From Bifidobacterium olomucense (GTDB taxonomy: Bacteria; Actinomycetota; Actinomycetes; Actinomycetales; Bifidobacteriaceae): a stretch of DNA of 64,000 nucleotides. Position 1 is the first letter of the stretch. Each line of letters opens with the position of its first letter. The notes under the pieces are model-generated. The model had not been told where the DNA came from, ran no database searches, and worked only from the letters and a program-made list of their open reading frames with translations. A program made the position numbers and the translations under genes. Below are positions 25,570-33,277 of the stretch, piece by piece. Where the stretch lies: NCBI RefSeq assembly GCF_012932375.1, contig NZ_JAAIIG010000009.1, positions 50,877-114,876 on the forward strand, given 5' to 3'.

Positions 25570-28014
25570 ATGACCGAAATCACCGCACCTAAGTCTCCCG
25601 TCACGGCGGATCAGTTCGCCGACGAGATTCGCGAGCAACTCAAGTACACTCAGAACGTCACTCCTGAGCAGGCCACCGCAGCCGACGTGTACGTCGCTGC
25701 CTCCAAGGCCGTGCGCAACCACCTCGCGGACGCCTGGTTCAAGACCCAGGCTGACACCGTCAACGGCAACACCAAGGCCGTGGGCTACTTCTCCGCAGAG
25801 TTCCTGATGGGCAAGCAGCTGGAGAACGCTCTGCTCAACGCTGGCCTGACCGACCAGTTCGACAGCGCCGTTGAGGCCCTGGGCTTCCAGCCGAAAGACA
25901 TCATCGATGCCGAATACGAACCGGGCCTCGGCAACGGTGGCCTCGGTCGTCTCGCCGCCTGCTTCATCGACTCCCTCGCCTCCTTGGGCGTTCCGGCTTT
26001 CGGCTACGGCATCCAGTACAAGTACGGCATCTTCAAGCAGACCTTCGATGAGAACGGCAAGCAGGTAGAGACCCCGGACTACTGGCTGAACAACGAAGAG
26101 CCGTGGGGCCACATCGATTACAACCGTGACCAGAAGGTCTCCTTCGGCGGCGAAGTCGTCGAGGAGAACGGCAAGAAGGTGTGGAAGCCGGCTTGGTCCG
26201 TGCGCGCCGTGCCGGTTGATTACCTGGTGCCGGGCTACAAGTCCCAGCGTGTGAACACCCTGCGTCTGTGGACCGCCAAGAGCTACGACGAGTTCGATCT
26301 GCTCGCGTTCAACCGCTCCGAGTACATGGACGCCGTCAAGCCGCAGGTCAAGGCTGAGAACATCTCCAAGATCCTCTACCCGGAAGATTCCACCAAGGTC
26401 GGCAAGGAACTGCGCCTTGAACAGCAGTACTTCTTCGTGTCCGCCTCCCTGCATGACGCCATCCGCGTCTTCTACCCGGGCCAGGACAAGCCGGACCTGA
26501 CCACCTTCCCGAACAAGATCACCTTCCAGCTCAACGACACCCACCCGGTGATCGGCATCCCGGAGCTCATGCGCATCCTCATCGATGAGTACGACTACGA
26601 CTGGGATACCGCTTGGGACATCACCGTCAAGACCTTCAACTACACCTGCCACACCCTGCTGCCTGAGGCACTGGAAGTCTGGCCGGCCAGCCTGATCGGC
26701 GAACTGCTGCCGCGTCACCTTGAGATCATCGAGAAGATCAACGAGCAGTTCGAAGACGAGCTCAAGGGCAAGGGCGTCGCCGACGAGACCATCGAGCGCA
26801 TGCGCATCTACACCGGCGACTCCGTCCGCATGGCCTACCTGGCCACGTACGGCGGCTCCCACGTCAACGGCGTGGCTGCCCTGCATTCCCAGCTCCTCAA
26901 GGACATGACCCTGAAGGACTTCTCCGACGTCTACCCGTCCAAGTTCACCAACGTGACCAACGGTGTGACCCCGCGTCGTTTCGTCAAGCTCGCCAACCCG
27001 GGCCTGTCCGACCTCATCACCGAGGGTCTTGGCACCGACAAGTGGCTTTCCGACCTCGAACTGCTTGAGGGTCTGGCACCGCTGGCCAAGGACGACGAAT
27101 TCGTCAAGAAGTTCGCCGCCGTCAAGGCCGCCAACAAGCACGCGTTCGTCGGCTTCGCCAAGGACCACTACGGTCTCGACATCGACGAGAACACCATGTT
27201 CAACACCATGGTCAAGCGTCTGCACGAGTACAAGCGCCAGAGCCTGAAGATCCTGGCCGTCATCTCCAAGTACGCTGCCATCAAGAACGGCACCGTCTCC
27301 GCCGACGACATCCTGCCGCGCACCGTGTTCTTCGGCGCCAAGGCCGCTCCGGGCTACTACCTGGCCAAGATGACCATCCAGCTGATCAACAACGTCTCCA
27401 AGGTTGTCAACAACGACCCGGACGTCAAGGGCAAGCTGGCCGTCCACATGCTGCCGAACTACAACATCGAGATGGCTCAGAACCTGATTCCGGCCACCGA
27501 ACTCGACGAGCAGATCTCTCAGGCCGGCAAGGAAGCTTCCGGTACCGGCAACATGAAGTTCGCCCTGAACGGTGCTCTGACTGTCGGCACCCTCGACGGC
27601 GCCAACGTTGAGATCCGTGAGCGCGTCGGTGCCGAGAACTTCTTCCTCTTCGGCATGACCGTGGACGAGGTCGAGAAGCTCTACGCCGACGGTTACGATC
27701 CGGCCAAGTACTACGAGGCCGATCCTCGCCTGAAGCAGGCCATCGATCTGGTGGCAAACGGCACCTTCTCCAACGGTGACCGCAACGCTTACGCCCCGCT
27801 CGTGGCCGATTGGCTGACCAAGGATTGGTTCATGACCTTGGCCGACTTCTCCGCCTATGCCGACATTCAGGCCGAGATCGAGAAGCTCTACCGTGATCCG
27901 CTTGAGTGGAACCGCAAGGCCCTGCTCAACGTGGCCAACTCCGGCTTCTTCAGCTCCGATCGCTCTATTGAGGATTATTTGGAGCGTATCTGGCACACTG
28001 GTCCGCTCGCCTGA
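25570..28014 (+). CDS. glgP: glycogen/maltodextrin phosphorylase
   Basis: Phosphorolysis of alpha-1,4-glucans to glucose-1-phosphate; a GT35 enzyme of 814 residues. Landmarks are the glycogen-phosphorylase GLGNGGLGRLAACF block, EPWGH, NDTHPVIGIPELMR, the region KRLHEYKRQ, and the pyridoxal-phosphate lysine in EASGTGNMKFALNGALT (about Lys663). The start is MTEIT at 25570 after GGAAGGA. Strong codon bias (AAC, AAG, GTC, CTC) suggests high expression. It feeds the bifid shunt from stored or imported glucan. The 3' side is unusually rich in palindromes. Confidence 0.95.
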   Translation: MTEITAPKSPVTADQFADEIREQLKYTQNVTPEQATAADVYVAASKAVRNHLADAWFKTQADTVNGNTKAVGYFSAEFLMGKQLENALLNAGLTDQFDSAVEALGFQPKDIIDAEYEPGLGNGGLGRLAACFIDSLASLGVPAFGYGIQYKYGIFKQTFDENGKQVETPDYWLNNEEPWGHIDYNRDQKVSFGGEVVEENGKKVWKPAWSVRAVPVDYLVPGYKSQRVNTLRLWTAKSYDEFDLLAFNRSEYMDAVKPQVKAENISKILYPEDSTKVGKELRLEQQYFFVSASLHDAIRVFYPGQDKPDLTTFPNKITFQLNDTHPVIGIPELMRILIDEYDYDWDTAWDITVKTFNYTCHTLLPEALEVWPASLIGELLPRHLEIIEKINEQFEDELKGKGVADETIERMRIYTGDSVRMAYLATYGGSHVNGVAALHSQLLKDMTLKDFSDVYPSKFTNVTNGVTPRRFVKLANPGLSDLITEGLGTDKWLSDLELLEGLAPLAKDDEFVKKFAAVKAANKHAFVGFAKDHYGLDIDENTMFNTMVKRLHEYKRQSLKILAVISKYAAIKNGTVSADDILPRTVFFGAKAAPGYYLAKMTIQLINNVSKVVNNDPDVKGKLAVHMLPNYNIEMAQNLIPATELDEQISQAGKEASGTGNMKFALNGALTVGTLDGANVEIRERVGAENFFLFGMTVDEVEKLYADGYDPAKYYEADPRLKQAIDLVANGTFSNGDRNAYAPLVADWLTKDWFMTLADFSAYADIQAEIEKLYRDPLEWNRKALLNVANSGFFSSDRSIEDYLERIWHTGPLA

Positions 28015-28031
28015 CTGACGGAGTGTCCGCG

Positions 28032-28142
28032 GCGTACGTTTTTCCAGAGTAATAATGATGTCATCTGTAGGAACGTACGCTCAGTGACTGTCAGCGTACG
28101 TTCCTCCAGAAAAGAGCGGATCTTCTCTGGAAAAACGTACGC
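28032..28142. repeat. nested palindrome with GCGTACGTT motifs after glgP
   Basis: Outer arms are a perfect 18-bp inverted repeat: GCGTACGTTTTTCCAGAG (28032-28049) and its complement (28125-28142). Inside lies a 12-bp perfect dyad, GGAACGTACGCT/AGCGTACGTTCC (28070-28081 with 28093-28104). Related AACGTACGCT motifs recur at 48807-48887. It may end the glgP transcript, but no U-tract follows. Confidence 0.88.
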
Positions 28143-28191
28143 TGGGCGGCTGGGCGGATAGTCAGCTCGCTGATCGATGTCTTGGAACGCA

Positions 28192-28287
28192 GATGAAGGG
28201 GCGGGGAGTGCGCATCCCGACTGTAAGCTTGGCCAAACGGACTTGAGTGCGTCGGGATGCGCACCCCCCCACCCCTTCAGCGTCAAC
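28192..28287 (+). repeat. family C hairpin, copy 1 (shared loop, private stem)
   Basis: A 28-nt left arm (28194-28221) pairs with 28251-28279. The inner 13 bp (TGCGCATCCCGAC/GTCGGGATGCGCA) are perfect. The 29-nt loop (28222-28250) contains GTAAGCTTGGCC and CTTGAGTG, nearly identical to the loop of the copy at 60718. The ends (ATGA..GCGGGGAG and GCGTCAAC) are also shared, while the inner stem is different yet complementary. Confidence 0.88.
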
Positions 28288-28330
28288 TTCAATGTTGATA
28301 ATGCCAAGCAATGCCGGAGAGATGCATCTG

Positions 28331-28490
28331 CTCGATAGTCTGCCCGATAATCAGCCAGTCCGAAATGAATCGTTCTGATAATCAACCGGCCCGGTAACCG
28401 GTCTGGTAGTCAACCGATCCGGTAATCAAATCGGTTGATAAGTGATCGGCCCAGGAGTCGGTCCGGATAATCGTTCTACCGAAATTCTCG
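28331..28490. repeat. degenerate short tandem repeat GRTARTCAACCGG
   Basis: Loose ~18-20 bp units built around GATAATC, GGTAGTC or GGTAATC followed by A/G-CCGG-like bases recur about six times. Function is not evident. The segment lies between the family C hairpin and the terminator of the next minus-strand gene. Confidence 0.55.
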
Positions 28491-28537
28491 CAGAACGGAC
28501 GGTTGAAATCATTGACGCAGAACAGACGCAGAACAGA

Positions 28538-28575
28538 CGAGAGCCCTCGCAACCCAACGGCTGCGAGGGCTCTCG
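28538..28575 (-). terminator. terminator-like hairpin of the small membrane protein gene
   Basis: A perfect 14-bp inverted repeat, CGAGAGCCCTCGCA (28538-28551) and TGCGAGGGCTCTCG (28562-28575), lies just after the stop of the minus-strand gene. Only a short T-containing stretch follows. Confidence 0.7.
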
Positions 28576-28591
28576 TAATAATAGCTGGAAA

Positions 28592-28822
28592 TCAGGCCTC
28601 GGCAGGGGCGGCTTCGGGCTCCTCCTCACTGCCCGCAGCTTCCTTCTCAGCGGCCTTGTTCAGCCCCAAATCCACCGGCGAAGAGCTGTTCTCCCACGGC
28701 TCCTCCCACGGATCGTAATCCGGGTTCTGCTGCTTGTAGATGTACAGACCCACCACTGCGGCAAGTAGTGCACCGAACAGCAGCGCGAAGAACTTCCAAC
28801 CGTTAGAAGACTTGTTCTCCAT
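28592..28822 (-). CDS. small single-pass membrane protein, function unknown
   Basis: A 76-residue protein: short polar start (MENKSSNGW), one hydrophobic helix (KFFALLFGALLAAVVGLYIY, residues ~10-29), then an acidic Glu/Pro/Ala-rich cytosolic or external tail. ATG 28822 follows AAAGGAG; an in-frame extension to 28864 lacks a ribosome site. Small actinobacterial membrane proteins of this shape are common near the division cluster, but I do not recognise a family. Confidence 0.72.
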   Translation of the reverse strand: MENKSSNGWKFFALLFGALLAAVVGLYIYKQQNPDYDPWEEPWENSSSPVDLGLNKAAEKEAAGSEEEPEAAPAEA

Positions 28823-29282
28823 GACGGCTCCTTTCCCTGGGGATCGTCTGGTCGGTTTGCCCATTCAGACCGACTCTGCTCCCTATTCTAGGCCGGCGAT
28901 TGTGTTGATTGGGTGGAATGACATGCCCCGGCGATTTATCGGCGTAGTTGGAGTGCCAAGCAGTGGCAGCGTCTCCCTGCACATGAGCAAATTCCGTGGT
29001 TGTTCGGGTATCGATTGGCACGAATCCGCCGCGCGTAACCCTCATAGCGGCGGGTGCCGGCCAAGAAATGGCAGGATAACGCCGGATAGACCCGCAAGCG
29101 GCGGATGATTGCCTCTTCTTGGCTAAACGCTGACGCTTCATGGTCTTCTTCAGTGTTTTCCGGCCAGTGTTTGGCAAGTACCCGTCGCCAGACACGTCCT
29201 TATGCCTGAATGCCTGAATGCCCGAATGAGAGCCTCAGGAATTTGGCGTTTCGGCGTTCGCGGCATTGGATACAGTGGACCC
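28823..29282. other. 460-bp region without a confident gene
   Basis: Both strands have open frames, but none shows a ribosome site together with a recognisable protein. The minus frame 28803-29195 is basic and low-complexity. GC-rich short inverted segments occur around 29020-29110. The rhomboid -10 box lies at its right end. Confidence 0.45.
29271..29276 (+). promoter_or_regulatory. -10 box for a leaderless rhomboid transcript
   Basis: TACAGT ends 6 nt before the ATG at 29283 and no Shine-Dalgarno sequence is present. This is the usual layout of actinobacterial leaderless mRNAs, where transcription starts at the A of the start codon. Confidence 0.6.
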
Positions 29283-30020
29283 ATGCGTATGCCTACCAAA
29301 CAGCAGATTCGGTATCAATGGGAACGTGGCGGCCCGGTTATCACGTGGGCGCTTATCGTGGTCTGTACAGCGGTGTGGCTGGTGGAGGTGCTGGACGGAT
29401 TCATCGCTCCGGTATTACAGCAGTGGTTGATCGTGCGCGGTATGGCGGCCCCGGCCACGATGATTGCGGAGCCATGGACCATAGTCACGTCGATGTTCCT
29501 GCATGCGCCGAACTCCATCTTGCACATCCTGTTCAACATGATCGCCTTGTATTCGGTAGGTCCGATGTTGGAGCGGATGATGGGGCATTGGCGGTTCCTT
29601 GGCCTTTACATGATCTCCGGTCTGGGAGGTTCGCTCGGTCTGATGATCTGGGCGCTGCTGGCACCCGGCGGGCAGGGCTGGGCCTCGGCCGCCTACGGTG
29701 CGTCCGGCGCGTTATTCGGCTTGTTCGCGGCGTTGCTGGTGGTGTACCGTCGCATCGGAGCGGATATTCGCTCGATGCTGGTGTGGATGGCGGTGAACTT
29801 CGCGCTGCCGTTCGTGGTCGGCAATGTGGCTTGGCAGGCGCATATCGGTGGGTTTGTGGTCGGTGGACTGTTGACTTGGCTATTGGTCGCAGGACTCAAG
29901 CCGTGGCGCGGCAAAAGCTTGGCCTGGCGTATGCAGGTGTATGGATGGTCCGTGGTGGTGCTTGTGGTGGCATTGATGCTGCTGTGCAATACCGCCAATC
30001 CGTACGGTTGGCTTCACTGA
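29283..30020 (+). CDS. rhomboid-family intramembrane serine protease
   Basis: A 245-residue membrane protein with about six helices. The catalytic Ser is in GASGALFG and the catalytic His in WQAHIGGFVVGGL; HILFNMIALYSVG supplies the conserved HxxxN loop region. Rhomboids cleave transmembrane helices of client proteins; no client is evident. I start at ATG 29283 because a -10 box sits 6 nt upstream and the protein then begins with a normal cytosolic tail (MRMPTKQQIRYQWERG). In Actinobacteria a rhomboid gene is often found near crgA, which follows after the DnaA-box cluster. Confidence 0.88.
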   Translation: MRMPTKQQIRYQWERGGPVITWALIVVCTAVWLVEVLDGFIAPVLQQWLIVRGMAAPATMIAEPWTIVTSMFLHAPNSILHILFNMIALYSVGPMLERMMGHWRFLGLYMISGLGGSLGLMIWALLAPGGQGWASAAYGASGALFGLFAALLVVYRRIGADIRSMLVWMAVNFALPFVVGNVAWQAHIGGFVVGGLLTWLLVAGLKPWRGKSLAWRMQVYGWSVVVLVVALMLLCNTANPYGWLH

Positions 30021-30104
30021 TTAATCCGTTGGTGATCGGTACCTGCAGCGCGGCTCGCGTACATTGATCACTGTTTGACTGACACCATCTGACGTTGGGC
30101 TGAG

Positions 30105-30523
30105 TTGTGCACATCGAGTTGTACACATTGATGAATGGCTCGATACCGCCGATTGTGCATAAGGGTTGTGCACAGTTGTGCACAAGAGTGGATAAGTTTG
30201 TGGATAACTCCGCTGGATGTGCATTGTCTAAGGGGATGACGGTGCATAACTGTGGACAATGATTGTCGGATATTATGTGGATAACTCCATCATCAATACA
30301 TCTATCCACCAAACCCTCAGCGTCTGAAACCGGTATCTTCAGTGTTATACACCGCTTATTCACAGAAAAAGAGACGTTATCCACCACTTATCCACTAGTT
30401 ATCCACACGGTTTTCCACATTCGGTGGATAAGTTGACGCTAAACCACATTTGTGTAATTCATCCACATCGAGTGGATAAGTCTGTGGATAACTCGTGGAT
30501 AACACGTGGACAACTGTGGGTAA
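30105..30523. promoter_or_regulatory. dense cluster of DnaA-box sequences
   Basis: At least 15 nine-mers match TTATCCACA or differ at one or two positions, on both strands. Perfect or near-perfect copies are at 30199, 30251 (TTGTCCACA type), 30276, 30399 and 30483. Others are at 30187, 30356, 30377, 30388, 30411, 30423, 30459, 30471, 30494, 30505 and 30515. Four TTGTGCACA/TTGTACACA sequences precede them (30105, 30119, 30166, 30176). This is origin-grade density. No dnaA or dnaN is next to it and no strong AT-rich unwinding region is visible, so it may be a DnaA-titration or replication-control site rather than oriC itself. Confidence 0.85.
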
Positions 30524-31757
30524 CTCCCCCAACCCACATGAAGATGCGAATAATTCCATGCGATTCCGCATGATGCAGTGTGCAATCCCGGTTCATGCTT
30601 CAAGAAACAGTCCGCACGGTGCAAGTCCCTCCGTGTGTTCCCCCATCCACACGTCATTGTGCGTGCGGAAGAGACGGGAGATTTTCGACGAATCCCCGCA
30701 CGGCGACAAATGGCTCCGGCGCGAACCAGCGGAATCTAGGAGGGCCTTCGTAAGGACTCAAGATGCTGTTGGGGCTTAGGCGCTGCCGGAGTTCGGCTGT
30801 GCGAGGGAGCGCAAACTTGAGCCGTGTCCCCGATTGTTTTATGGCCGTGAAAGCCTCGGCCTTTGCTGCTGTTCGGGCAGGCATGAAACTTCCCGCAGTC
30901 CTAGGCCAAAACTTCTATAGCCGTGAAAGCAATAGCAGACATGTATGGGAACTTACGCGGTGTTTGAGGTTTCACTTCACGGTGGGCAGGGATCCATTCG
31001 ACGTAGATACGGAACATGTTCCGGTCGGTGACGCGACCGCATGCGAAGAATCGCGACGCCTCTTGCCCCCGTGAGAACGTTTTCGCTCTCGTCGATTTCG
31101 CCGCATGCTGTACAGGCATTGAGGAGTGTTCGCGATACGGTATTATTGGCACGATTGCCGGGTGAAACGTTAAATCCGCGAACCGGGACAGATTTGGCTG
31201 TCCCGGTAGACCGATCTGGCCTTTTTGCAACAACCGGGACATGTGCAAACGGAAAACACGTGTAAGCCCAGATTAACAAGACTGGAATTCCAACGTTTCT
31301 GAGGAATGCACACTGTGCCGATAATCGCTTGCAGGCGGTTGAACTGTCCCGGTTCCGTATAACAAGGCAGAATCTCGAACGGAGACAACGGAAATTGTCC
31401 CGGTGACCGCGTCAAACGATTGCCCAATGCATCAGGACAACGAACGGTACATGAAGCGGCCCGATGGCTTTATCGGTCATCTAGCAGTACGGCGATACAA
31501 GGCCCGCCGCCACCATTGTCGCCTGCGCCGAGCGATTTGATCGAGATGCATATCGTCCAAGATGGGATTGAAGGCAGATTCCTCGTCATACAAGTCGTCT
31601 GGGAAAGCCCGGCCCGGGATGACTCATCCCTATTCATCGTCGAACCCGAAGCGGCGGTCGTAGGCGCGACACCGTATTGCAACGTGCAGCGCCTACTGCC
31701 ACAAGCTCAAGCCCCAGTCATCAATAACGCGTTGAGTTCCGGCAGTAAAAGCAGTAA
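30524..31757. other. 1.2-kb region without a confident gene
   Basis: Open frames on both strands (for example minus 30977-31279 with a CTACGE motif, and plus 31420-31995) lack ribosome sites and match no family I know. A 14-bp perfect palindrome, CGGAACATGTTCCG, is at 31010-31023. Repeated GCCGTGAAAGC words lie near 30845 and 30920. It may contain decayed coding sequence. Confidence 0.4.
31182..31404. repeat. cluster of ACCGGGACA motifs, including one 26-bp dyad
   Basis: ACCGGGACAG-6 nt-CTGTCCCGGT (31182-31207) is a perfect dyad. Further single copies are ACCGGGACA at 31233 and TGTCCCGGT at 31345 and 31396. Five half-sites in 223 bp suggest binding sites for a dimeric regulator or a relic of a repeat. 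No adjacent gene start is obvious. Confidence 0.65.
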
Positions 31758-31790
31758 AAAACCGGTCCCGTATGAACGGAAACCGGTTTT
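31758..31790 (-). terminator. terminator of crgA
   Basis: AAAACCGGT/ACCGGTTTT stems (31758-31766 and 31782-31790) enclose a 15-nt loop. On the minus strand a T-run follows. It lies ~95 nt after the crgA stop. Confidence 0.75.
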
Positions 31791-31883
31791 CGTCGTATGT
31801 CAGTGGTCTTATCTGCAGTGGCCGTATGTAGTTGTCTACGCAACGACCATATACAAGCACACGCTGGAACCCCCAGCGCAGCC

Positions 31884-32363
31884 TCAGCGCCACCCCATCG
31901 TCATCAGGAAGCCCACCATAATCAGCGCGAAACCGATGGCGAGATTCCAAGCGCCGATGTTCGGAATCGGCCATGAGCCGGTCGGAGAGAGGTAGTACAC
32001 CACGCACCAGATCAGACCGACGATCATGAATGCGCAGAACACCGGCACGAACCAACGCGGGTTGGACTTGGTGCCCTTGATGGTCTCTTCAACGCGCTTG
32101 GTGTTTTCGGCCTGACGGTTCATCATGCGCTGCATCTGCGGGGTGAGCGTGGCCTTGTCGGCAGTGGCATTCAGCACCGCCTGCACCTGCTCCATATCCA
32201 CGCCGTAAGTCTCGTCCTCATCCTCGCTCGCGTCGGACTTACCGGACTCAACAGATTCAGCGACGTCCTTGGCATCCTCTGCGGACGTTTCCTCGGCCTT
32301 GACCTCGTTCTGCCAATCCTTCTGGTCGTTCGAGTCGGTTTCGTGCAGCTCTTCGTCAGCCAT
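31884..32363 (-). CDS. crgA: cell-division protein CrgA
   Basis: Small membrane protein that helps assemble the septal wall machinery (contacts FtsZ, FtsI/PBPs in mycobacteria). The C-terminal ~75 residues are the conserved CrgA domain: NPRWFVPVFCAFMIVGLIWCVVYY, the loop SPTGSWPIPNIGAWN, then a second helix FALIMVGFLMTMGWR. A ~85-residue acidic N-terminal extension (rich in Glu, Asp, Ser) is longer than in mycobacteria and typical of bifidobacteria. Of three ATGs (32378, 32369, 32363), the last is 9 nt from GGAG and gives MADEEL; the second is also possible. It is divergent from the DUF881 gene. Confidence 0.92.
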   Translation of the reverse strand: MADEELHETDSNDQKDWQNEVKAEETSAEDAKDVAESVESGKSDASEDEDETYGVDMEQVQAVLNATADKATLTPQMQRMMNRQAENTKRVEETIKGTKSNPRWFVPVFCAFMIVGLIWCVVYYLSPTGSWPIPNIGAWNLAIGFALIMVGFLMTMGWR

Positions 32364-32462
32364 CAGCATAGTCTCCATTCAATAGGCTAAAAGTCATAAT
32401 AGTGGCTAGACTCGAAAGCAGCGACCACAGTCGGCAAAATGACGGGAAATGGCAGGAAATTC

Positions 32463-33269
32463 ATGGCCAGACACGTAGGCAAGCATGGTGTACGGCGCTC
32501 AATATTGGGCGGCGTCACGGTGTTTGTCGTCATCGCGCTGACCGGTTTCCTGCTCAGCACCAACGTACGGGTCAATCGAACCGTCACCGTGACCAACGAT
32601 ACGGCCGACTTGGTGGAACGCGGTGTGGACGAAGCCAATCAGCTGCAGCAGGACGTCAACGATCTGACCAAGCAGGTGACCAATCTTACCGATGCGCTGA
32701 ACGCCGGCACCAAGAATGATTCCGAAAGCAATGCCGATTCGGGGGATTCCGGCCTGATGCTGCCCGAGCTGAGCGGCGAAGGCGTCACCGTAACGCTTGA
32801 CGATTCCCCGCTGTGGGAGAATGCGGTGAACAACAATGGCTCAACCGCAAACATCAATGATTACGTGATTCACCAGCAGGACGTCGAATCCGTGGTGAAC
32901 GCGCTGTGGTCGGGCGGCGCCGAGGCCATGATGATCATGGACCAGCGGGTGCTGTTCAATTCGGCCGTGATCTGCTCGGGCAATGTGCTGTCGCTGCACG
33001 GTAAGAAATACTCGCCGCCGTTCACGATTTCCGCCATCGGCGACCCGCAACAGCTACGCGAAGCCCTCAACGATTCCAAGGCCATCGGCATCCTGAAACA
33101 GTATGTGACCGTGTTCGGCATCGGGTACAAGGTGGAGAAAAAGGACGATTTGCGATTCCCGGCCACGGCGGCGTTGCTGCAGCAGCTGAAATACGCCACG
33201 GTGAACGGGCAGGATGAGCAGAGCGCCGGTAGCGCCGACGATTCCCAGAGCGAGGGGCAAGGACAGTAA
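32463..33269 (+). CDS. DUF881 family membrane-anchored protein
   Basis: A 268-residue protein: basic N-terminus, one signal-anchor helix (SILGGVTVFVVIALTGFLLS), a short coiled coil (VDEANQLQQDVNDLTKQVTNL), then the DUF881 fold with ISGEGVTVTLDDSP-like start, VNALWSGGAEAMMI and SPPFTISAIGDPQQL. The extracytoplasmic location is predicted. DUF881 proteins sit in the crgA/pknB neighbourhood of many Actinobacteria and in some divisome contexts; the function is unknown. ATG 32463 follows AGGA at a suitable distance. The gene is 8 bp upstream of the sortase gene, so they are probably co-transcribed. Confidence 0.85.
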   Translation: MARHVGKHGVRRSILGGVTVFVVIALTGFLLSTNVRVNRTVTVTNDTADLVERGVDEANQLQQDVNDLTKQVTNLTDALNAGTKNDSESNADSGDSGLMLPELSGEGVTVTLDDSPLWENAVNNNGSTANINDYVIHQQDVESVVNALWSGGAEAMMIMDQRVLFNSAVICSGNVLSLHGKKYSPPFTISAIGDPQQLREALNDSKAIGILKQYVTVFGIGYKVEKKDDLRFPATAALLQQLKYATVNGQDEQSAGSADDSQSEGQGQ

Positions 33270-33277
33270 GGACAGTA

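Noticed and set aside
25519..27996. 825-codon antisense frame over glgP
   Set aside because: Mirror of strongly biased glgP codons; no start signal or domain.
28803..29195. 130-codon minus-strand frame upstream of the small membrane protein
   Set aside because: It overlaps the ribosome site of the real gene, has basic low-complexity sequence and no family resemblance.
30105..30523. Calling the DnaA-box cluster oriC outright
   Set aside because: No adjacent dnaA/dnaN and no clear AT-rich unwinding region; kept as a cluster with open function.
31010..31023. CGGAACATGTTCCG as a LexA (SOS) box
   Set aside because: The GAAC and GTTC halves are separated by two bases rather than the four expected, and no SOS gene follows.
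30977..31279. Minus-strand frame with a CTACGE motif as a transposase zinc ribbon
   Set aside because: A single CxxC-like motif, no catalytic residues, no terminal repeats and no ribosome site.
31420..31995. 191-codon plus-strand frame overlapping the crgA 3' end
   Set aside because: It overlaps the crgA coding region antisense, has no ribosome site and shows shadow-like composition.
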